A stretch of DNA of 64,000 bases from Euphorbia lathyris (GCF_963576675.1 NC_088916.1:76525501-76589500), one strand, 5' to 3'. Counted from the first letter of the stretch, positions 12,371 through 24,763 are shown. Made by a program: numbers and translations. Notes: generated by a model not told the origin, from the sequence alone.

Positions 12371-12589
12371 TAATAGTTTTTTTCCTTCTATTGTTGATCA
12401 AGTGTTTGAGTAAGTTTTAGTTAAAAAAAAAACTATAATGGATCTGCACATTACTTAAAATTATTTTGTTCTCATTAAATTGTTACTATTATTTAATATA
12501 TTTTTAAATATAATTTACCTAGTCATTCGAATCACACCTGGTGGAGAATTTTCTTTCTTCTTTAATGTAAGCGCATTGTGCGTAAAAAA

Positions 12590-13530
12590 AATTAGGTGAA
12601 GTTATTATTTTATAAAAAAATATTAAAAATTACATAAAAGGTTTAAACTTTATATAAATTCTTTATTTGTAGATATAATTTACATAAAGTTATTATATTC
12701 TTAAAAAAAAGCCAATACCTTTACGAAAAATTGAATTTTATGTAAATCTTCGATTTTTATACATAATTTACGTATATGTACAAAAAAAAATTATTAAGTT
12801 TGCGAAAAATCGAGTTTTACATAAAACCTTTTAAATTTATATAAATCATCCATTTTTAGACATAATTCACGTAACGTCATAATTTTAAAAAAATCATGAA
12901 CTTCGCGAAAATGTAAGTTTTACGTAGAATCTTTAAACTTTACATAAATCTTCTATTTTTAGACTTAATTTACATACAATAGACTTAAGTTACATAAAAT
13001 TGTATTTTTATATAAAAAAATCATTACCTTTGACAAAAATCGAGTTTTACGTAAAACCTTTAAACTTTACATAAATCATCTATTATTAGACATAATTTAT
13101 GTAAAGTTGTTATTTAAAAAAAACACCAACTCTGTGAAAAATTAAAACCTTTAAACTTTACGTAAAATCTTATGTTTTTAGTCATAATTTACATAAAATA
13201 AGCCCTAATTTACGCAAAGTTGTATTTTTACAAAAAGAAATGATTAAGTTGATGGAAAATTGAGTTTTACATAAAATCTTTAGACTTTATATAAATAATA
13301 TATTTTTAGACATAATTTACGTAAAGTATTTTTACAAAAAAAAAATATTAACATTGCAAAAAAATCACATTCCAAAGAAAAAAACATTGCAAAAAATCAA
13401 ATTTTACATAAAAAAATTTAAATTTTATATAAATCTTCTATTTTTTACATAATTTACGTAAAATGTTGAAAAAAATCACTACCTTCGAAAAAAATCTAGT
13501 TTTACGTAAAACTTTTAAGTTAGTATATGG
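12590..13530. repeat. Degenerate tandem array, about 100-130 bp units
   Basis: A unit with the order GAGTTTTACATAAAACC, TTTAAACTTTACATAAATC, ATTTTTAGACATAATTTACG and an A-rich spacer recurs about eight times with drift; starts are near 12733, 12812, 12913, 13041, 13144, 13261, 13397 and 13498. Several units contain the perfect palindrome GTTTTACGTAAAAC. Nothing in it looks coding. Confidence 0.75.
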
Positions 13531-14342
13531 ATTGAGAATAATAAGGATAATTGACAAGAACTCTTTTAGGAAGTAAAAAGCATCCCTAAAAAATCTCCGA
13601 GTTAGATCATTTTTATTGATTTTTTGTAACCTTTTGACATGAATGATGTTGTATCCGAAAAGTCATGTTATTAATGTTCTTTATTGTATTTATATTATTC
13701 TTGTAGTTCGTCCATTCATGTCTTTAATGTCATTAATAGCAATAACTCTTGAATTCCTTTAAGACCATTTTAAGAGAGGCGTGAGGGCGTATCCTCATGG
13801 GTAGAGAACGGATGGCGGATCCTACCCATTCAACTCCACCTGGCGCATGAACATGGCATATGCTACTCCATGCCACGTGGCATGGTATAACACTGGTGAG
13901 CCCTTCCTTCCTCTCAATATTACATTTTTGCCCCCCCAATGATAATATGCGGATGTTATCACACAGAAACTCCACTTCAGTAGCGTTTCAGCTTTTCATG
14001 TCTGTTCCCATTTCCATTTCCTAGCCCTGTTTTTTAGGAATAACGTTTTTCAATGTTCGTTTCCATTCAGTATCCATGCAACATTTCAGTTTCTGTGAAA
14101 ACCAAAATGAATCACCAAAGGAACAACTTCCCAGAAATCAATAACACAACAAATCAAACACAAAATGTTACTTAACCTATAATTTCTGCATACACAAATG
14201 GGTTCACAGGCAGAAACTAAATTAACCAAAGCAAAGCAGGTTTTACATACATCAGAACAGACAAGTGAGACCTCTCAAAAATAATATGACCAACCCAACC
14301 AAAATCTCACCATCTACTAAACTAGCAACACTCGTGCCGAAG
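13531..14342. other. Intergenic DNA between the two genes
   Basis: This includes a less AT-rich block at about 13770-13970 with an open minus-strand frame of 80 codons and no recognisable domain. The segment at about 13965-14095 resembles the small element at 17479-17614 (shared CCATTTCCAT and AATGTTCGTTTC), so it may be a decayed relative. The LYM 3' UTR must also lie at its right end. Confidence 0.45.
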
Positions 14343-17300
14343 CTACAATGAACCCGAATTCAGAAAGCCGGCCACCAAATATAGCACGATTGCAAGTACG
14401 GAAAAGGTTAACGGATTCACCAGCGAGCAAGCATCTGATGCGCCTCCTATTGGGCCACCCATAGGTGCTAATCCGGGGAGTGTCCCGGTATTAGGTATGA
14501 TTGTAGACTTCGGGGTTGAACCAGAACCGGCTGACTCAGGCCCAGGTGCTGGTGCTGGACTGAACGTTGAATCCTTACTCACTGTAGTAGGCGGAGCTAT
14601 GACAGACGGAAATTGTTGTGGTCCTGCATCAGTTAGAACAATGCAAAAACCGGATCAACATATTAAGATGTAAAAAGAAAAACTTTAGCTTCTCAACTCA
14701 TAAACTCCGTCGTGCTAATTGACTTCCAGACACACAAATGACGTGTTGTATGAATTCATCGATGACTACGAAGATGATCTTTGTAAACACCATTATCTTA
14801 TAAGCCAGGTCAATATGAATGATATTAAAGGCCGGGACTACATAAGATGTAAAAAGGAAAAAAATTCGAGTAGCTTTTCAGCTCATAAACTCGGTCTTGC
14901 TAACTTTCGGACAAGAAAATGAAGTGTTATATAAAGAAATTCATCGATAACTATGAAGATGATATTTGTAAACACCATTATCTTATAAGCCGGATCAATA
15001 TGAATAATATTAAAGGGCGAAACTTTATGAGATGTGAAAAGAAAAACTTTTTGACTAGTTTCTCAACAACTCATAAACTCGGTCATGCTAACGGACTTTC
15101 GGACACGCAAATGAAGTGTTATACAATGAAAGTCATCTATGACTATGAAGCTGATCTTATAAGCTTTAAAGCTAATGTAACCAATAGTAATATTCGGATA
15201 TTCATCAAAATTTTACCTGGACATGTAGGTCGAAGTGATGTGGACAACCTGCGCCGGAGATTGAACACAAACCATTCAGTCACGAGGATATTACTCGATA
15301 CATAATCTAACATAATGTTAAACAAACTATAAAGAAATAGCAGAACAAAGAAGATATGGCGTACTCGGTGACAATGCTGCCATTGACATATCCACCATAA
15401 TTACAAGAAGTAACCTTACACCCAGCACTACTCCGTTGCCATGTGACATTCCCAAGCATAAGATTAGTATTTTTACACTGCATGCTCGAACAAGAAACCG
15501 CCAACGAAGCTGGCATGCAGTACAAACTGCAGAATGAACACGGTGGAGAAGATTAATAACTTCACAATTTGCAGAAAAAGTAGACATTAAGTTTAAGGGG
15601 GTATATTACACGCCCATGGACCCTCAGCTTAGACCTTATTTTCTTTATGGCCCCTTACCTTCACAGCCGGACATAAAAATCCATGAACTTTGCACTTTAC
15701 TAACATAAAAGTCAAACCTTTGACTACTCCAATAGTAGGTAACCCTCTATTGTAGAAGTGACCTAGTTTATATTCTAAGAAACTTTAATAGTTGAACTTT
15801 TTGGTTTTGAGGTCATTAACTGTTTAGAGGAAGAAAAAGAAACCCTAAAAGTGGTGATTTTGGAAAATCGAAAACGTGGTTACATAGAAAATTTTGGTTA
15901 TACATGTTTAATTTTTGGACTTTTCCATTTTGAGGTCGTTTATTTTTATAAGGGGCTTTTATGTTAGTAAAGGGCAAAGTTTATGGACTTTTATGTCCGG
16001 TTTTGGAGGTAAGAGACAATAAAGAACTTTAATTTTTGGACTTTTCCATTTTGACTTCATCAACAATCATTTTGAGGTCGTTTATTTTTATAAGGTGCAT
16101 TTATGTTAGTAATGCCCAAAACTTATAGACTTTTATGTCCGATTTTGAAGGTAAGGAACCATAAAGAAAGTAAGGTCTAAATTGAGGAGCCACGGGTGTA
16201 ATTTACCCTAAGTTTAAGAATGTAAAATGCAAGGGAATAAACAAAAAAGGCAAAGAAAGGTGTATGATTTACTTGAGATTCCCAGGCCCGCAGCTGCATT
16301 GCACACAATGACTTGCAGTGATATAGTAGCTCCCATTTCCCACAATCAGGCCATGATCGAAGGCATAACTTGGGAAGTTAGAAGCACAAGCTGCAAAGCA
16401 AGGAATATATTCAAAACTCAATCTTTACTCATCCTATTCAATCATAATCTAACAAGGAATCTTTACAGACTGTATTAAACAAAGGCAACAACGTTAAATA
16501 ACAGAAATGCAGCACGTATTGACAGTAAATTAGAGGTGGCAATTGTGTACACGATTTGACAACAAAACACGAACCAAAAACGAATTCAGCGGAATATTGT
16601 TTCACTAAACATGTAATAGATCATGTTTGGGTTAATACCATGTAGACATGTTCGCTTTGGCCCAAATACAACCTATTGGACCTCGCAGCTTTAAATGCAT
16701 TTACATATATTAGAACACACGCCTTACTAATAACTCTCCATACAATTCCGATGTGTGATTCAGTTTATTCATGCCCCCATTGCCATCCCTTAGAGAGACC
16801 TTCTACCCTGACGTCAACCTCTCCAGACCAAGTCGTTACATTTAGGATTTGACTTACTAACTCAAAAATGACACGAATATTTAAAATTATTATTATATTC
16901 TATCATGTGTTTACAATAAGAAAATGAAAAAACGAGCAGCGAACTCGACTTGAAACTCCTATTTTCTTATATGTTATCCCTAATAGAGATAGTAAAAATA
17001 ACTGATTTGTGAACACATTACACGAACCTAACGTGATATTAACACTAATATGATAATTGACAATACACGAACACAACCCACTTACAGGAATTCCCATACC
17101 TACACTAAATATTATAAAGGGATAAGGTACCAAAATAAGCCTACTGTTTTTGAGGAAGTATCAATTTAGGCTCCACATACAAAATAACACCAATGTAGGC
17201 TTAACGTTTACAAAAAAGTACCAATTTAGGCATCAATAACGGAATGTGACACGCTATTCATATTACTCCGTTAAGTTCTGATTTCTTCTCTCCACTTCCA

Positions 17301-18342
17301 GTTGGCAGAACGTTACATATTAATATGAATGGCGTGTCACACTCAATTACTCAGGCCTAAATTGGTACTCTTTTATAAACTTTTAAGCATGCATTGGCGT
17401 TATTTTGTCCATAGAGTGATACTTTCCCAAAAAACTTGGACCTGTTTTGGTACATTATCCCTGTTATAAAGGTACCGACCTATGTTGCACGGAAACTCTT
17501 ACTCGTTAGCGTTTTCGCCTTCAGTATCGGTTTTTGTTTCCATTTCCATGCTATATTTTCTTAGAAATAAAGTTTGCCAATGTTCGTTTCGGTTTCAGTT
17601 TCGTGCAACATAGGTACCAACTAATAGCCACAAAATACTCCTGCTACTGATATAGAATTGAAAAATCTCAGAACATGAACTCAAATTTACCTGGCAATGG
17701 AATAGCAAGAATATCACCAGCTGTAATAGAAGGATTCCCCATAGCATTAACATTCATCAAATCAGTAATAGTAGTGGTATACCTCGAAGCAATCCCAACC
17801 AAAGTATCAATCCCTTGCACGACATAAGACAAATAAATTGCAGGCAAAAAATTATCAGTCCCATTAAAACAAGTACACGGCAATGGAACCACAAGGCTTT
17901 CCCCAACATCAAGAACAGAAGGATCTTGAATCGAATTAGCCTCCTTAATCTGATCAGCCGACACCAAACCCGAATAAATCGAGTCTGCAATCGAAGACAA
18001 AGTATCAGAAGGCCGTGTTTTATAATGTGTAGACACAGACTTTCGAATTCCATCAACGCAAGAACACACTATTGGGATCTTAAGGAAAAGCTGAGAAGGA
18101 AGAATGCGGTTTTCAATATCTGGGTAAGAGATATCAATGGAGTTAGCAGTGAGGAGAGCTATGGGATCAATTTGAAAAAGAGAAGCTACTTCAGAGACTT
18201 TGAGATCGGTGTAGAGTGTGTAGCCGAGGAGAGCGCTGCAGGAATCGTTGTTCGAACATGGTTCGATTGTGGATTTTGAATTCACTATAGCTACTACATT
18301 GATGAAAATCAAAAACAGGGGTAAAGATTTAGGGGTTTGCAT
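14343..18342 (-). CDS. LysM domain GPI-anchored receptor protein, LYM1/LYM3 type
   Basis: Five exons on the minus strand: 17691-18342, 16273-16390, 15365-15526, 15217-15248, 14343-14623. All introns are GT-AG; the 1245 nt give 414 residues, the size known for LYM1/LYM3. Residues 1 to about 22 are a signal peptide. Three LysM units follow (about 41-92, 105-155, 170-217), separated by CxC pairs (Cys93/95 and 156/158). A Cys-rich stretch (HCVQCSCGPGN, MPASLAVSCSSMQC) comes next, then a Pro/Ser-rich linker and a hydrophobic C-terminal tail (LTFSVLAIVLYLVAGFL) expected to be replaced by a GPI anchor. The family sits on the outer face of the plasma membrane; Arabidopsis LYM1 and LYM3 bind bacterial peptidoglycan and act with the kinase CERK1. 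Residues around STIEPCSNNDSC and VCSCVDGIRKSVSTHYKTRP favour LYM1/LYM3 over LYM2. No defect is seen. Confidence 0.94.
14645..15165. repeat. Tandem array of about 185-bp units in LYM intron 4
   Basis: Three copies, the last partial, share GACTACGAAGATGATC-like, AACACCATTATCTTATAAGC and AACTCATAAACTC-type blocks. The first block recurs at 14761, 14946 and 15139, giving periods of 185 and 193 bp. The units keep plus-strand frames partly open, so they appear as small ORFs, but they lie inside an intron of the opposite strand and have no known domain. Confidence 0.8.
15598..16208. mobile_element. Foldback MITE in LYM intron 2
   Basis: The left end GGGTATATTACACGCCCATGG is mirrored by the right end, reverse-complemented GGGTAAATTACACCCGTGG. 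TAAGTTTAAG flanks both sides (15588-15597, 16209-16218), a 9-10 bp duplication as in Mutator-like elements. A motif around ACTTTGCACTTTACTAACAT links it to the element at 2904-3401. Internal segments (TTTGAGGTCGTTTATTTTTA) are repeated. Confidence 0.82.
17119..17461. mobile_element. Mutator-like MITE in LYM intron 1
   Basis: The left end GGGATAAGGTACCAAAA and the right end, reverse-complemented GGGATAATGTACCAAAA, are inverted repeats. The flanks TATTATAAA (17110-17118) and TGTTATAAA (17462-17470) form a 9-bp duplication with one mismatch. Inner arms such as GGCGTGTCACACTC and GTGACACGC also pair. Confidence 0.82.
17479..17614. mobile_element. Small inverted-repeat element, LYM intron 1
   Basis: Perfect 12-bp inverted ends CCTATGTTGCAC and GTGCAACATAGG enclose 112 bp of non-coding DNA. 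GGTACC lies beside both ends, so the duplication is unclear. A similar segment occurs at about 13965-14095. Confidence 0.55.
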
Positions 18343-18352
18343 ATTTGGGGGT

Positions 18353-18369
18353 TTAGGGTTTTAGGGTTT
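18353..18369 (-). promoter_or_regulatory. Two overlapping telo-box motifs upstream of LYM ATG
   Basis: On the minus strand AAACCCTAA occurs twice (18361-18369 and 18353-18361), ending about 10 nt before the ATG, so they probably lie in the 5' UTR. Telo-boxes are known plant promoter and leader motifs bound by Myb-type and other factors. That they act here is inference. Confidence 0.5.
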
Positions 18370-19432
18370 GGATTAGTGCTATGCCCTAAACCCAGAATGA
18401 GAACCTACAAAATACAGTAGAATGAGGTTTGTTTAGTGAGAGAAGAGTGGGTTTGTAAATTTCGGTGGTTTTGTTTGAGGGGAATTTGAGGATTTGGTTT
18501 CTTTCTTCTTCTTTTTGCCGTTAATGGCGTCCAGCGAGAAAGAGTAAAGAGTGGATTTTTAATTTTTGAATGGGGGAAAGGAAAGGAGGTGAAGGAGGAG
18601 ACAAATGTAGTACAGAGAGTGAGCTGACACTAGTCAGTTCTCGATTCCAGAGTTTCAGACAAAATTATTCATTGGACTATTTTGTCCTTCACTTATTTGA
18701 AACGAAATTTGCGAAGAAGTAACCGCGACGTTGACCGCCGTCAACATTCCCTTTTTTTTTTATGAAATACTAATAATTTGTTGGAGAAAAAAAGAGAGAT
18801 AAAATAGTAATTTTACATTGATGTTATTATTTATCACTTCAGACTAAGGGTTAAACCCCTAAATAGGGTTAATTTGAGAAAATAATTCTCCATTTAGGGT
18901 TTCAAAAAAAAAATTCTCCATTTAGAAAGAGTTAAGAATTATTTCCTCATTAGTGAAAACACCCGTGTAATGCATGGGATTGGGAATTTATTATAATTTT
19001 CCAAGTAAAATAAGAAAACTACATAATTTTTATTAAAAATTATAGTAAAAAATAAAATTCAAATTCATTTATAAAATTTACAAACTAAAAAAATTGCAAT
19101 CCATAAATTTTATAAATCATTTTTTACAGAAAATTTATATTGATAATTTATAACAATTATTTAAAATATTAATATATAATTTGAATATAATAAATCTAAT
19201 TTAACTTTCAACAATCTTTAATTTTAAAATATTAATTAACAATGCATATCTCAAATAATATCAATTAAAAAATCAAATAAAACTGGGAGTATTTCAAATG
19301 ATAGCTGTTTTATAGCTTTTCCAACCAAATGTTTAATATGTAAATATTTTTAAATTTATTAGTATATTTGTAAACTAATCGTAAAATAAATTTAAATAAA
19401 ATTATTAAAATTAATGGTATAGTTGGCCTTGT
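18370..19432. other. LYM promoter side, AT-rich intergenic DNA
   Basis: The first 300 bp should hold the LYM 5' UTR and promoter. The rest is AT-rich without a recognised gene. The motif ATTCTCCATTTAG is duplicated near 18883 and 18912. Confidence 0.45.
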
Positions 19433-20969
19433 TTGATAAAAAAAAAAAAAACTACTTAAACCAACAAGTTAAACCCTTAATTAATATAAATGTGTTTGAT
19501 AAATATTTTTTTTTGTTGACTACTTAATTTATTCAATTCAGTTAATATTTCACTTAATTGGATAAGTAATTTTTTTTGACTTATTTTTATTACTTAACAC
19601 GCTCAGTTAGAGCTTTTAATTTATTTATTTTTTGATTGACGTTTATACCCTTAAATTGCCAGGAGATTTAGACAGATTTTATGGAATAAGTAGTCATCAA
19701 CGTCTCTTTTTCTTCTTTCTTCAAACAAATTCCTTCTTTCCTTTTATCTCTGCAACAAAATTCCATTTTTTCTTCCCTCATTTCACGTGATTTTCCCATC
19801 TCTCTACTTGATTTGCAATCAACCTATAATCTATTTTTCAGATTTTAAAAACGAAAAACAATGGAAGTTTTCAAAAAAAGTTCAAAGTTGATAAAATCGT
19901 GGCTCTTCAAAATTCAGCTATTTATATATGAAAAGAGAGTGAAAAGACCGATACTGCTTCAATTTACCATATTTGACGATACCTTTGTTTCTCCTATTTC
20001 TTTCTTTCTCATATTGCTTTCTGTGATCTGATCCCGTTGAAGGTACGCATTATTTATTCAGCTATTTATATTCTGTTTGATTTATTTAATTGTTCTGGTC
20101 TGTGTTTTTTTTCTTTACAATAATTTAGCTATACTGTACTAGGTCTGATAAAATCCCACAGAGAAATATATATAAAATTTGTCATAGAATAGGTTCATTT
20201 AAAATCAAATATTGATATGCCAAATACTTTTTATTCTAAATTCCAGATTCTCTAAGCATGTTTCAACATGGTGTAATCTTAAATATGCAAGCTATGGCAA
20301 TTTATATACATATTTCTTCCTGAGATTTTATGAATCATACTTTAAATGAACCTATTCTATAATTAGTTATATAACTTGCCATAGTATATAGTAGTATATA
20401 TATAATTAACTAGAATAGGTTCAAAGATTGATATGCCATAGAATTTGTTCGTTTTTCTAGACTTTAAATATGCACATAACTTGCCATAGAATAGGTTAAT
20501 TAAATCTTAATTATTATTGAATCATTAGTTAATTATGTATTTTATAAAAAGGAAAGTTGTGGTAGTGGGTTTTTTGTAAACTAATTACAATATACTAGAA
20601 TAAACAAGTTAAAGACAATAAAAAAAATATCAACTTTGAATACTATTTGTATGAACAAATTAATTAGCCTAAAAATTTAGTTTAATAGCTAAAATTTAAT
20701 AGCGTATTTGCTTTTATTTCCTTTTATCTTTGTGGTCTATTTCCTTTTATTTTTGTGGTCTATGGTGGAAGTGGCTTTGCATCAGTATTAGAGGTTATGA
20801 GTTGAAAGTTCATTTGTAATTCATTGATTCAATATGGTTAGTTTTTCCTTGAATGCATATATGACATCTAATGATAATACTAAAGCTAATTGAAAAGATC
20901 CCAAATTAGTCAAATTTTTTATTGATTTATGCAGTGAACAAGTGAATCAACTTGGGCAGCAAGGTAGTA

Positions 20970-21823
20970 TAGCTTGAAGAAAGAATCTTGGGATAAAATA
21001 ATTAGATCGTTTGAAGAAAAACAAAACATGAAATTAAATCAGAAACAACTAAAGAATGAATGGAACTATTTGAAGCAAAAGCACAACGTATGGTCTAATT
21101 TATTAGGAAAAAGTGGACATGGATATGATCCCGTAACAAATACTGTTAATTAGAGCGCTGAAGAATGGGATGAGTACCTAAAGGTAATTTATAATTATCC
21201 TTTCATTAATATTTAAGTTTTTAACAAAAAAAAAATTAACAATATGTCATCATGTTACAGAGAGTTCCCGAAGCAAAACAATTTCGTTATGTTGGATTGC
21301 AGTATGCTGATGAGATGAAATCATTGTTTGATGGTATAAGTGCAACTGGAAAGGAAGGATGGGGTCCTTCTAAAGATACTATGCCCTTTAAAGATTTTAT
21401 GGAATCTATATTTGTAAATGGATCATGATCTTCTTCATTCACCAATCTATCAAATTTTGGAGATTTAAAATCACCTATTGATCTTGATGTGGATAATTCC
21501 AATGCAAATGTAGTTAATGATGATAAACCGAAGAAACGTGAAAAACACCAAAAAAAAATAAGACTGACATAATTGATGATCAATTGATGGCAATTCTTCA
21601 AACACTAGGGGAGACGAATAATGGACCTAGTATAGAGCAATGCAATCAAGTATTGGATGGGATGATTATGTTAACAATGATCGATCTGTTATATGTTGCT
21701 GCATGTAGTATTTTTTGTGAAAACAATACATATCGAGAGCAGTGGATGATGTTTGCTCAAAAGCCCGAAGAAGTTAGGATCAATTGGATCAAAATGAATG
21801 CTAAAAAATTAGGATTACTTTGA
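20970..21823 (+). pseudogene. Harbinger ORF1, SANT/Myb-like DNA-binding protein (broken)
   Basis: The first exon reads SFEEKQNMKLNQKQLKNEWN and then GYDPVTNTV before an in-frame TAG at 21151. After an intron-like gap (about 21184-21260) it continues RVPEAKQFRYVG and MPFKDFMESIF to a TGA at 21426. A last block (about 21584-21823) reads LDGMIMLTMIDLLYVAAC and ends normally. Order and motifs are those of the SANT-like partner protein that helps Harbinger transposase reach the nucleus and bind the ends. Two nonsense codons and a frame change make it a pseudogene. Confidence 0.8.
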
Positions 21824-22015
21824 AATATTTGATATCTTCTATTTTTAAGTTCCAATCTAGTTTTTGTGTTACTTTTGAATTAGAAAAGTTTATGAATAAA
21901 TTATTATTAGTATTATATTGAATATCATTTTATTTATTATATGGCTTGATATTAACTTCTGTACTTTTATTGTATATATATATATTAATATTATTTTATC
22001 CAAATTTGTGACAGT

Positions 22016-23085
22016 ATGTTGACCGAAAAGCAAAGGAAGAGTTTAAAATTAATTGCAATATTTTTGATAAAGAAGAAATTGGATAGAAAGCGTATTGGGA
22101 GAAGGCCAGATACTAATTCATCTCTCAATGGAAGTGGGTATGTCAAAGAAATACTTAATGGAAATGCAGTGCATTGTCAAGAAATGTTAAGAATGAAAAA
22201 AGAAGCTTTTATATGCTTGTGTCTTCATTTCAAAACTAAACAATGGTTAAAAGATAGTCGTTATGTCAATGTTGAGGAAAAGATAGCAATGTTTTTAATG
22301 ACGCTAAGCCAGAATTTTAGTACTCGTGCTGTGAAGCGGAGATTCAACCATTCAACTCAAACTATACATTTCTATTTTCATGAAGTTCTAAAGGCAATGC
22401 TATATTTTGCAAAGGAAATGGTTGTGCCTACTACTTTTGACCCTGATTTAGATACAGTGCAGCAGCATCGACGACTTCGACACTGAAACTATGCGTGATC
22501 CAACTAATAATTTTCCTTTTCCTCCACCCGGTAATGTTATCAAGTTACATACAATTTCTTTATTACATTTATAAAACTGAAAAATTAAGTAAATATATTC
22601 TTATATATATAATTATTATTATTTTTGTAGACAAATATTATTTATACGATGCTGCATACGCAAATACAAGAGGATTTATGGCTCCTTATCGTAATACTCG
22701 ATATTGGCTTTCAGATTATCGAAATGGTCGGCATCCTAGAACAAAGGAAGAAATGTTTAATCATGCACATGCAAGATTAAGGAATGTGATTGAACGTGCC
22801 TTTGGTGTTTTAAAAGCAAGATTTCGTATTTTGAAGAGAATGGCGCCATATCCATATTTGGTGCAGAGAAATATTGTCATTGCATGTGTTGCTATACATA
22901 ATTATCTTCGTAAAACAAGTGTGACCAATGATTTTTTTGATAGATTTGATGGAGAAGACTTGATTTTTGAAAGATCCACAAATGATGTTTCGCGAAGCAT
23001 TGAAGGAACAACGCATGGACATACAGATCAAATGTTTATGAGCGGTCTACGAGATCAAATTTCTAATCAATTGTTTAATGCTTGA
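22016..23085 (+). pseudogene. Harbinger DDE transposase with internal deletion
   Basis: The N-terminal part (about 22016-22485) has the helix-turn-helix-like region (VEEKIAMFLMTLSQN, STRAVKRRFNHSTQTI). It then jumps, with a frame change, to RDPTNNFPFPPP. A 100-bp GT-AG intron (22531-22630) follows, and then DKYYLYDAAYAN, GFMAPYRNTRYWLSDY and HARLRNVIERAFGVLKARF with the third catalytic acidic residue. The block between, which in intact relatives carries the first two catalytic Asp residues, is missing. The protein could not cut DNA. Confidence 0.85.
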
Positions 23086-23210
23086 ATTTTTTTTTTCAAT
23101 TTTTTTTAAGAATTTATAATGTTTGTTTGTGTTTTTGTATTTATTTCCTTTAAATTAACTGAAACTATATAAAAGGGTAAAATTGTCTTATTTATAGTTT
23201 TGTAAATTTT

Positions 23211-24739
23211 TGTTAAGCCCAAAATATACCTAAAATATTATATATAAATACATTAAATTTACATTGAAATCATGCTAATTATATTCATTTAGAATACTTT
23301 TACGTCTTTATATGCTTCTTTGATGCAAGGTACTTAATTATTTGGTTAAATCCAAATAGGAGCTAAAACGGCTAAAACGAGGGAAAAACCTAAGTTACGT
23401 GCCAAAAATACGTATTAATCAGAAGACCGACTCAAGGAGACAAGAAGCAGCCGAGAGACGGGGGAGAACACCCCTATCGCGACTGAGATTCTCAAAATCT
23501 CAGTCGGGACACGCTAACACCAGTCACCAAAAAGATCGAAATTTTCAGCCTTTTTTCGTGCCCCCTATCGCGACTGAGATTCTCAGAATCTCAGTTGAGA
23601 CAGCGAAGAATCCTGCACAGCTTTCACATGTCAGAAATCCAAAAAATGCGTCTGTTCGTTTGGATAAAAGCGACCCTTCACCAGCGGACACGGCCCTTCA
23701 ATTACAACCATTCACCAACTATAAATAAGTGATTCATTTCAGAAATCAGAGTTGGAAAAAAGTTGGAGAAATTATAGTTTAGAGAGTTGTTATTATGTTC
23801 TGATTCAGAAAAGAGTTAGGCGTTTAGATTACATTTCTGTAAAAACAAACTTGGTGTACACAAGTTGTTCTTAGATTAGTTATAAACACAGTAGTGATTA
23901 GTTTAGTTTTAAAGATTGTTCAGAGACAAGTTTTCATTCTGGTAGTGGACCTAGCGGTCTCTATTCCGAAGATTCAACGAGAAGAACTAACGGCTGAAGC
24001 GCAAAAGGGTCTGACAAACCTACGAAGTTTGAGGGAAAGATTGACAACCCGGATCTCAAAGTTTTCATCAAAATGCTATCCATGTTTCTTCCTCTCTCTT
24101 AACTTGTGAAGATTCACAATTCATTAATAATACATTTATATTATTCAATATATTCTTCCTGTTGTTATTTTGATGTTATTCTGACAATATGATTTTCAAA
24201 GTAATAAACTGGTGTTTTCATTAAAACATTTTATACAATTATATATTTACAAAGAAACTTTGTTGAACACTTGAAAGAATTAGTTTTTATGGATGATATG
24301 ATCGTTAGCGCGGCTTATCGGATATAAAATACCAATTTGATTAAGGTAGAAATCTGCTCCGATCCAGAGAGATTTCTACGGTTCAAAGCCATTTAATTGC
24401 ATAAATTCTTGTATTATTCCATGTTCATAATCTTACCAAAGTTATAGTTGCTTTCTTCGCGTAATGTGAATAAGTTTCATACATGTTTCTATTTCATGAA
24501 AGCTTCTGGCTTGTGATTAATTCTCAAGACAGAATTGTACTCTAAGTTAATATAACATTCTCATCTAATCATAATTAATCCAAACCAATACAATTAATTA
24601 AACGATTTTCTTAAAGTTAAACCTAAAGACGTGAATAAAACTGAATTAAAATGAGTTTTAGTTAAAAAGCGTTCCTTGTGGGTTCGATATCTTTTATTAC
24701 TACAAGCGTATACCGTGCACTTGCGGAAATCGCTCAACA
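23211..24739 (+). repeat. Athila 5' LTR
   Basis: It begins TGTTAAGCCC and ends CTCAACA, 6 nt before the PBS. The end is firm because of the PBS; the start is inferred from the TGTT/AACA pairing and the usual Athila LTR length of about 1.5 kb. Two near-perfect palindromes built on CGACTGAGATTCTCA lie at 23480-23506 and 23571-23597. Confidence 0.65.
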
Positions 24740-24745
24740 AGTTTT

Positions 24746-24763
24746 TGGCGCCGTTGCCGGGGA
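24746..24763 (+). other. Primer binding site, tRNA-Asp type
   Basis: TGGCGCCGTTGCCGGGGA fits the 3' end of plant tRNA-Asp, the primer used by Athila and some other Gypsy lineages. It fixes the LTR end and the strand. Confidence 0.85.

Larger units (their letters stand above)
19433..23210 (+). mobile_element. Decayed PIF/Harbinger transposon
   Basis: It holds the two-gene set of this superfamily in order: a SANT/Myb-like ORF1 and a DDE transposase, both broken. The left border is put at the GGCCTTGTTTGATAAA segment, by analogy with Harbinger ends. No matching right end is visible, and an Athila LTR appears to start at 23211, so the right end may have been split off by that insertion. Borders are uncertain; the superfamily is not. 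Confidence 0.7.

Noticed and set aside
13733..13975. An 80-codon minus-strand ORF as a small gene
   Set aside because: No domain, no splice-consistent partners and no near promoter; kept only as part of the intergenic description.
14719..15305. Two plus-strand ORFs as genes
   Set aside because: They lie within a LYM intron in a tandem array, lack known domains and overlap an exon of the minus-strand gene.
22495..22660. The N-terminal 55 residues of the second Harbinger open frame as protein
   Set aside because: They are translated from the 100-bp intron and an out-of-frame exon end; splicing at 22530/22631 gives the conserved sequence.
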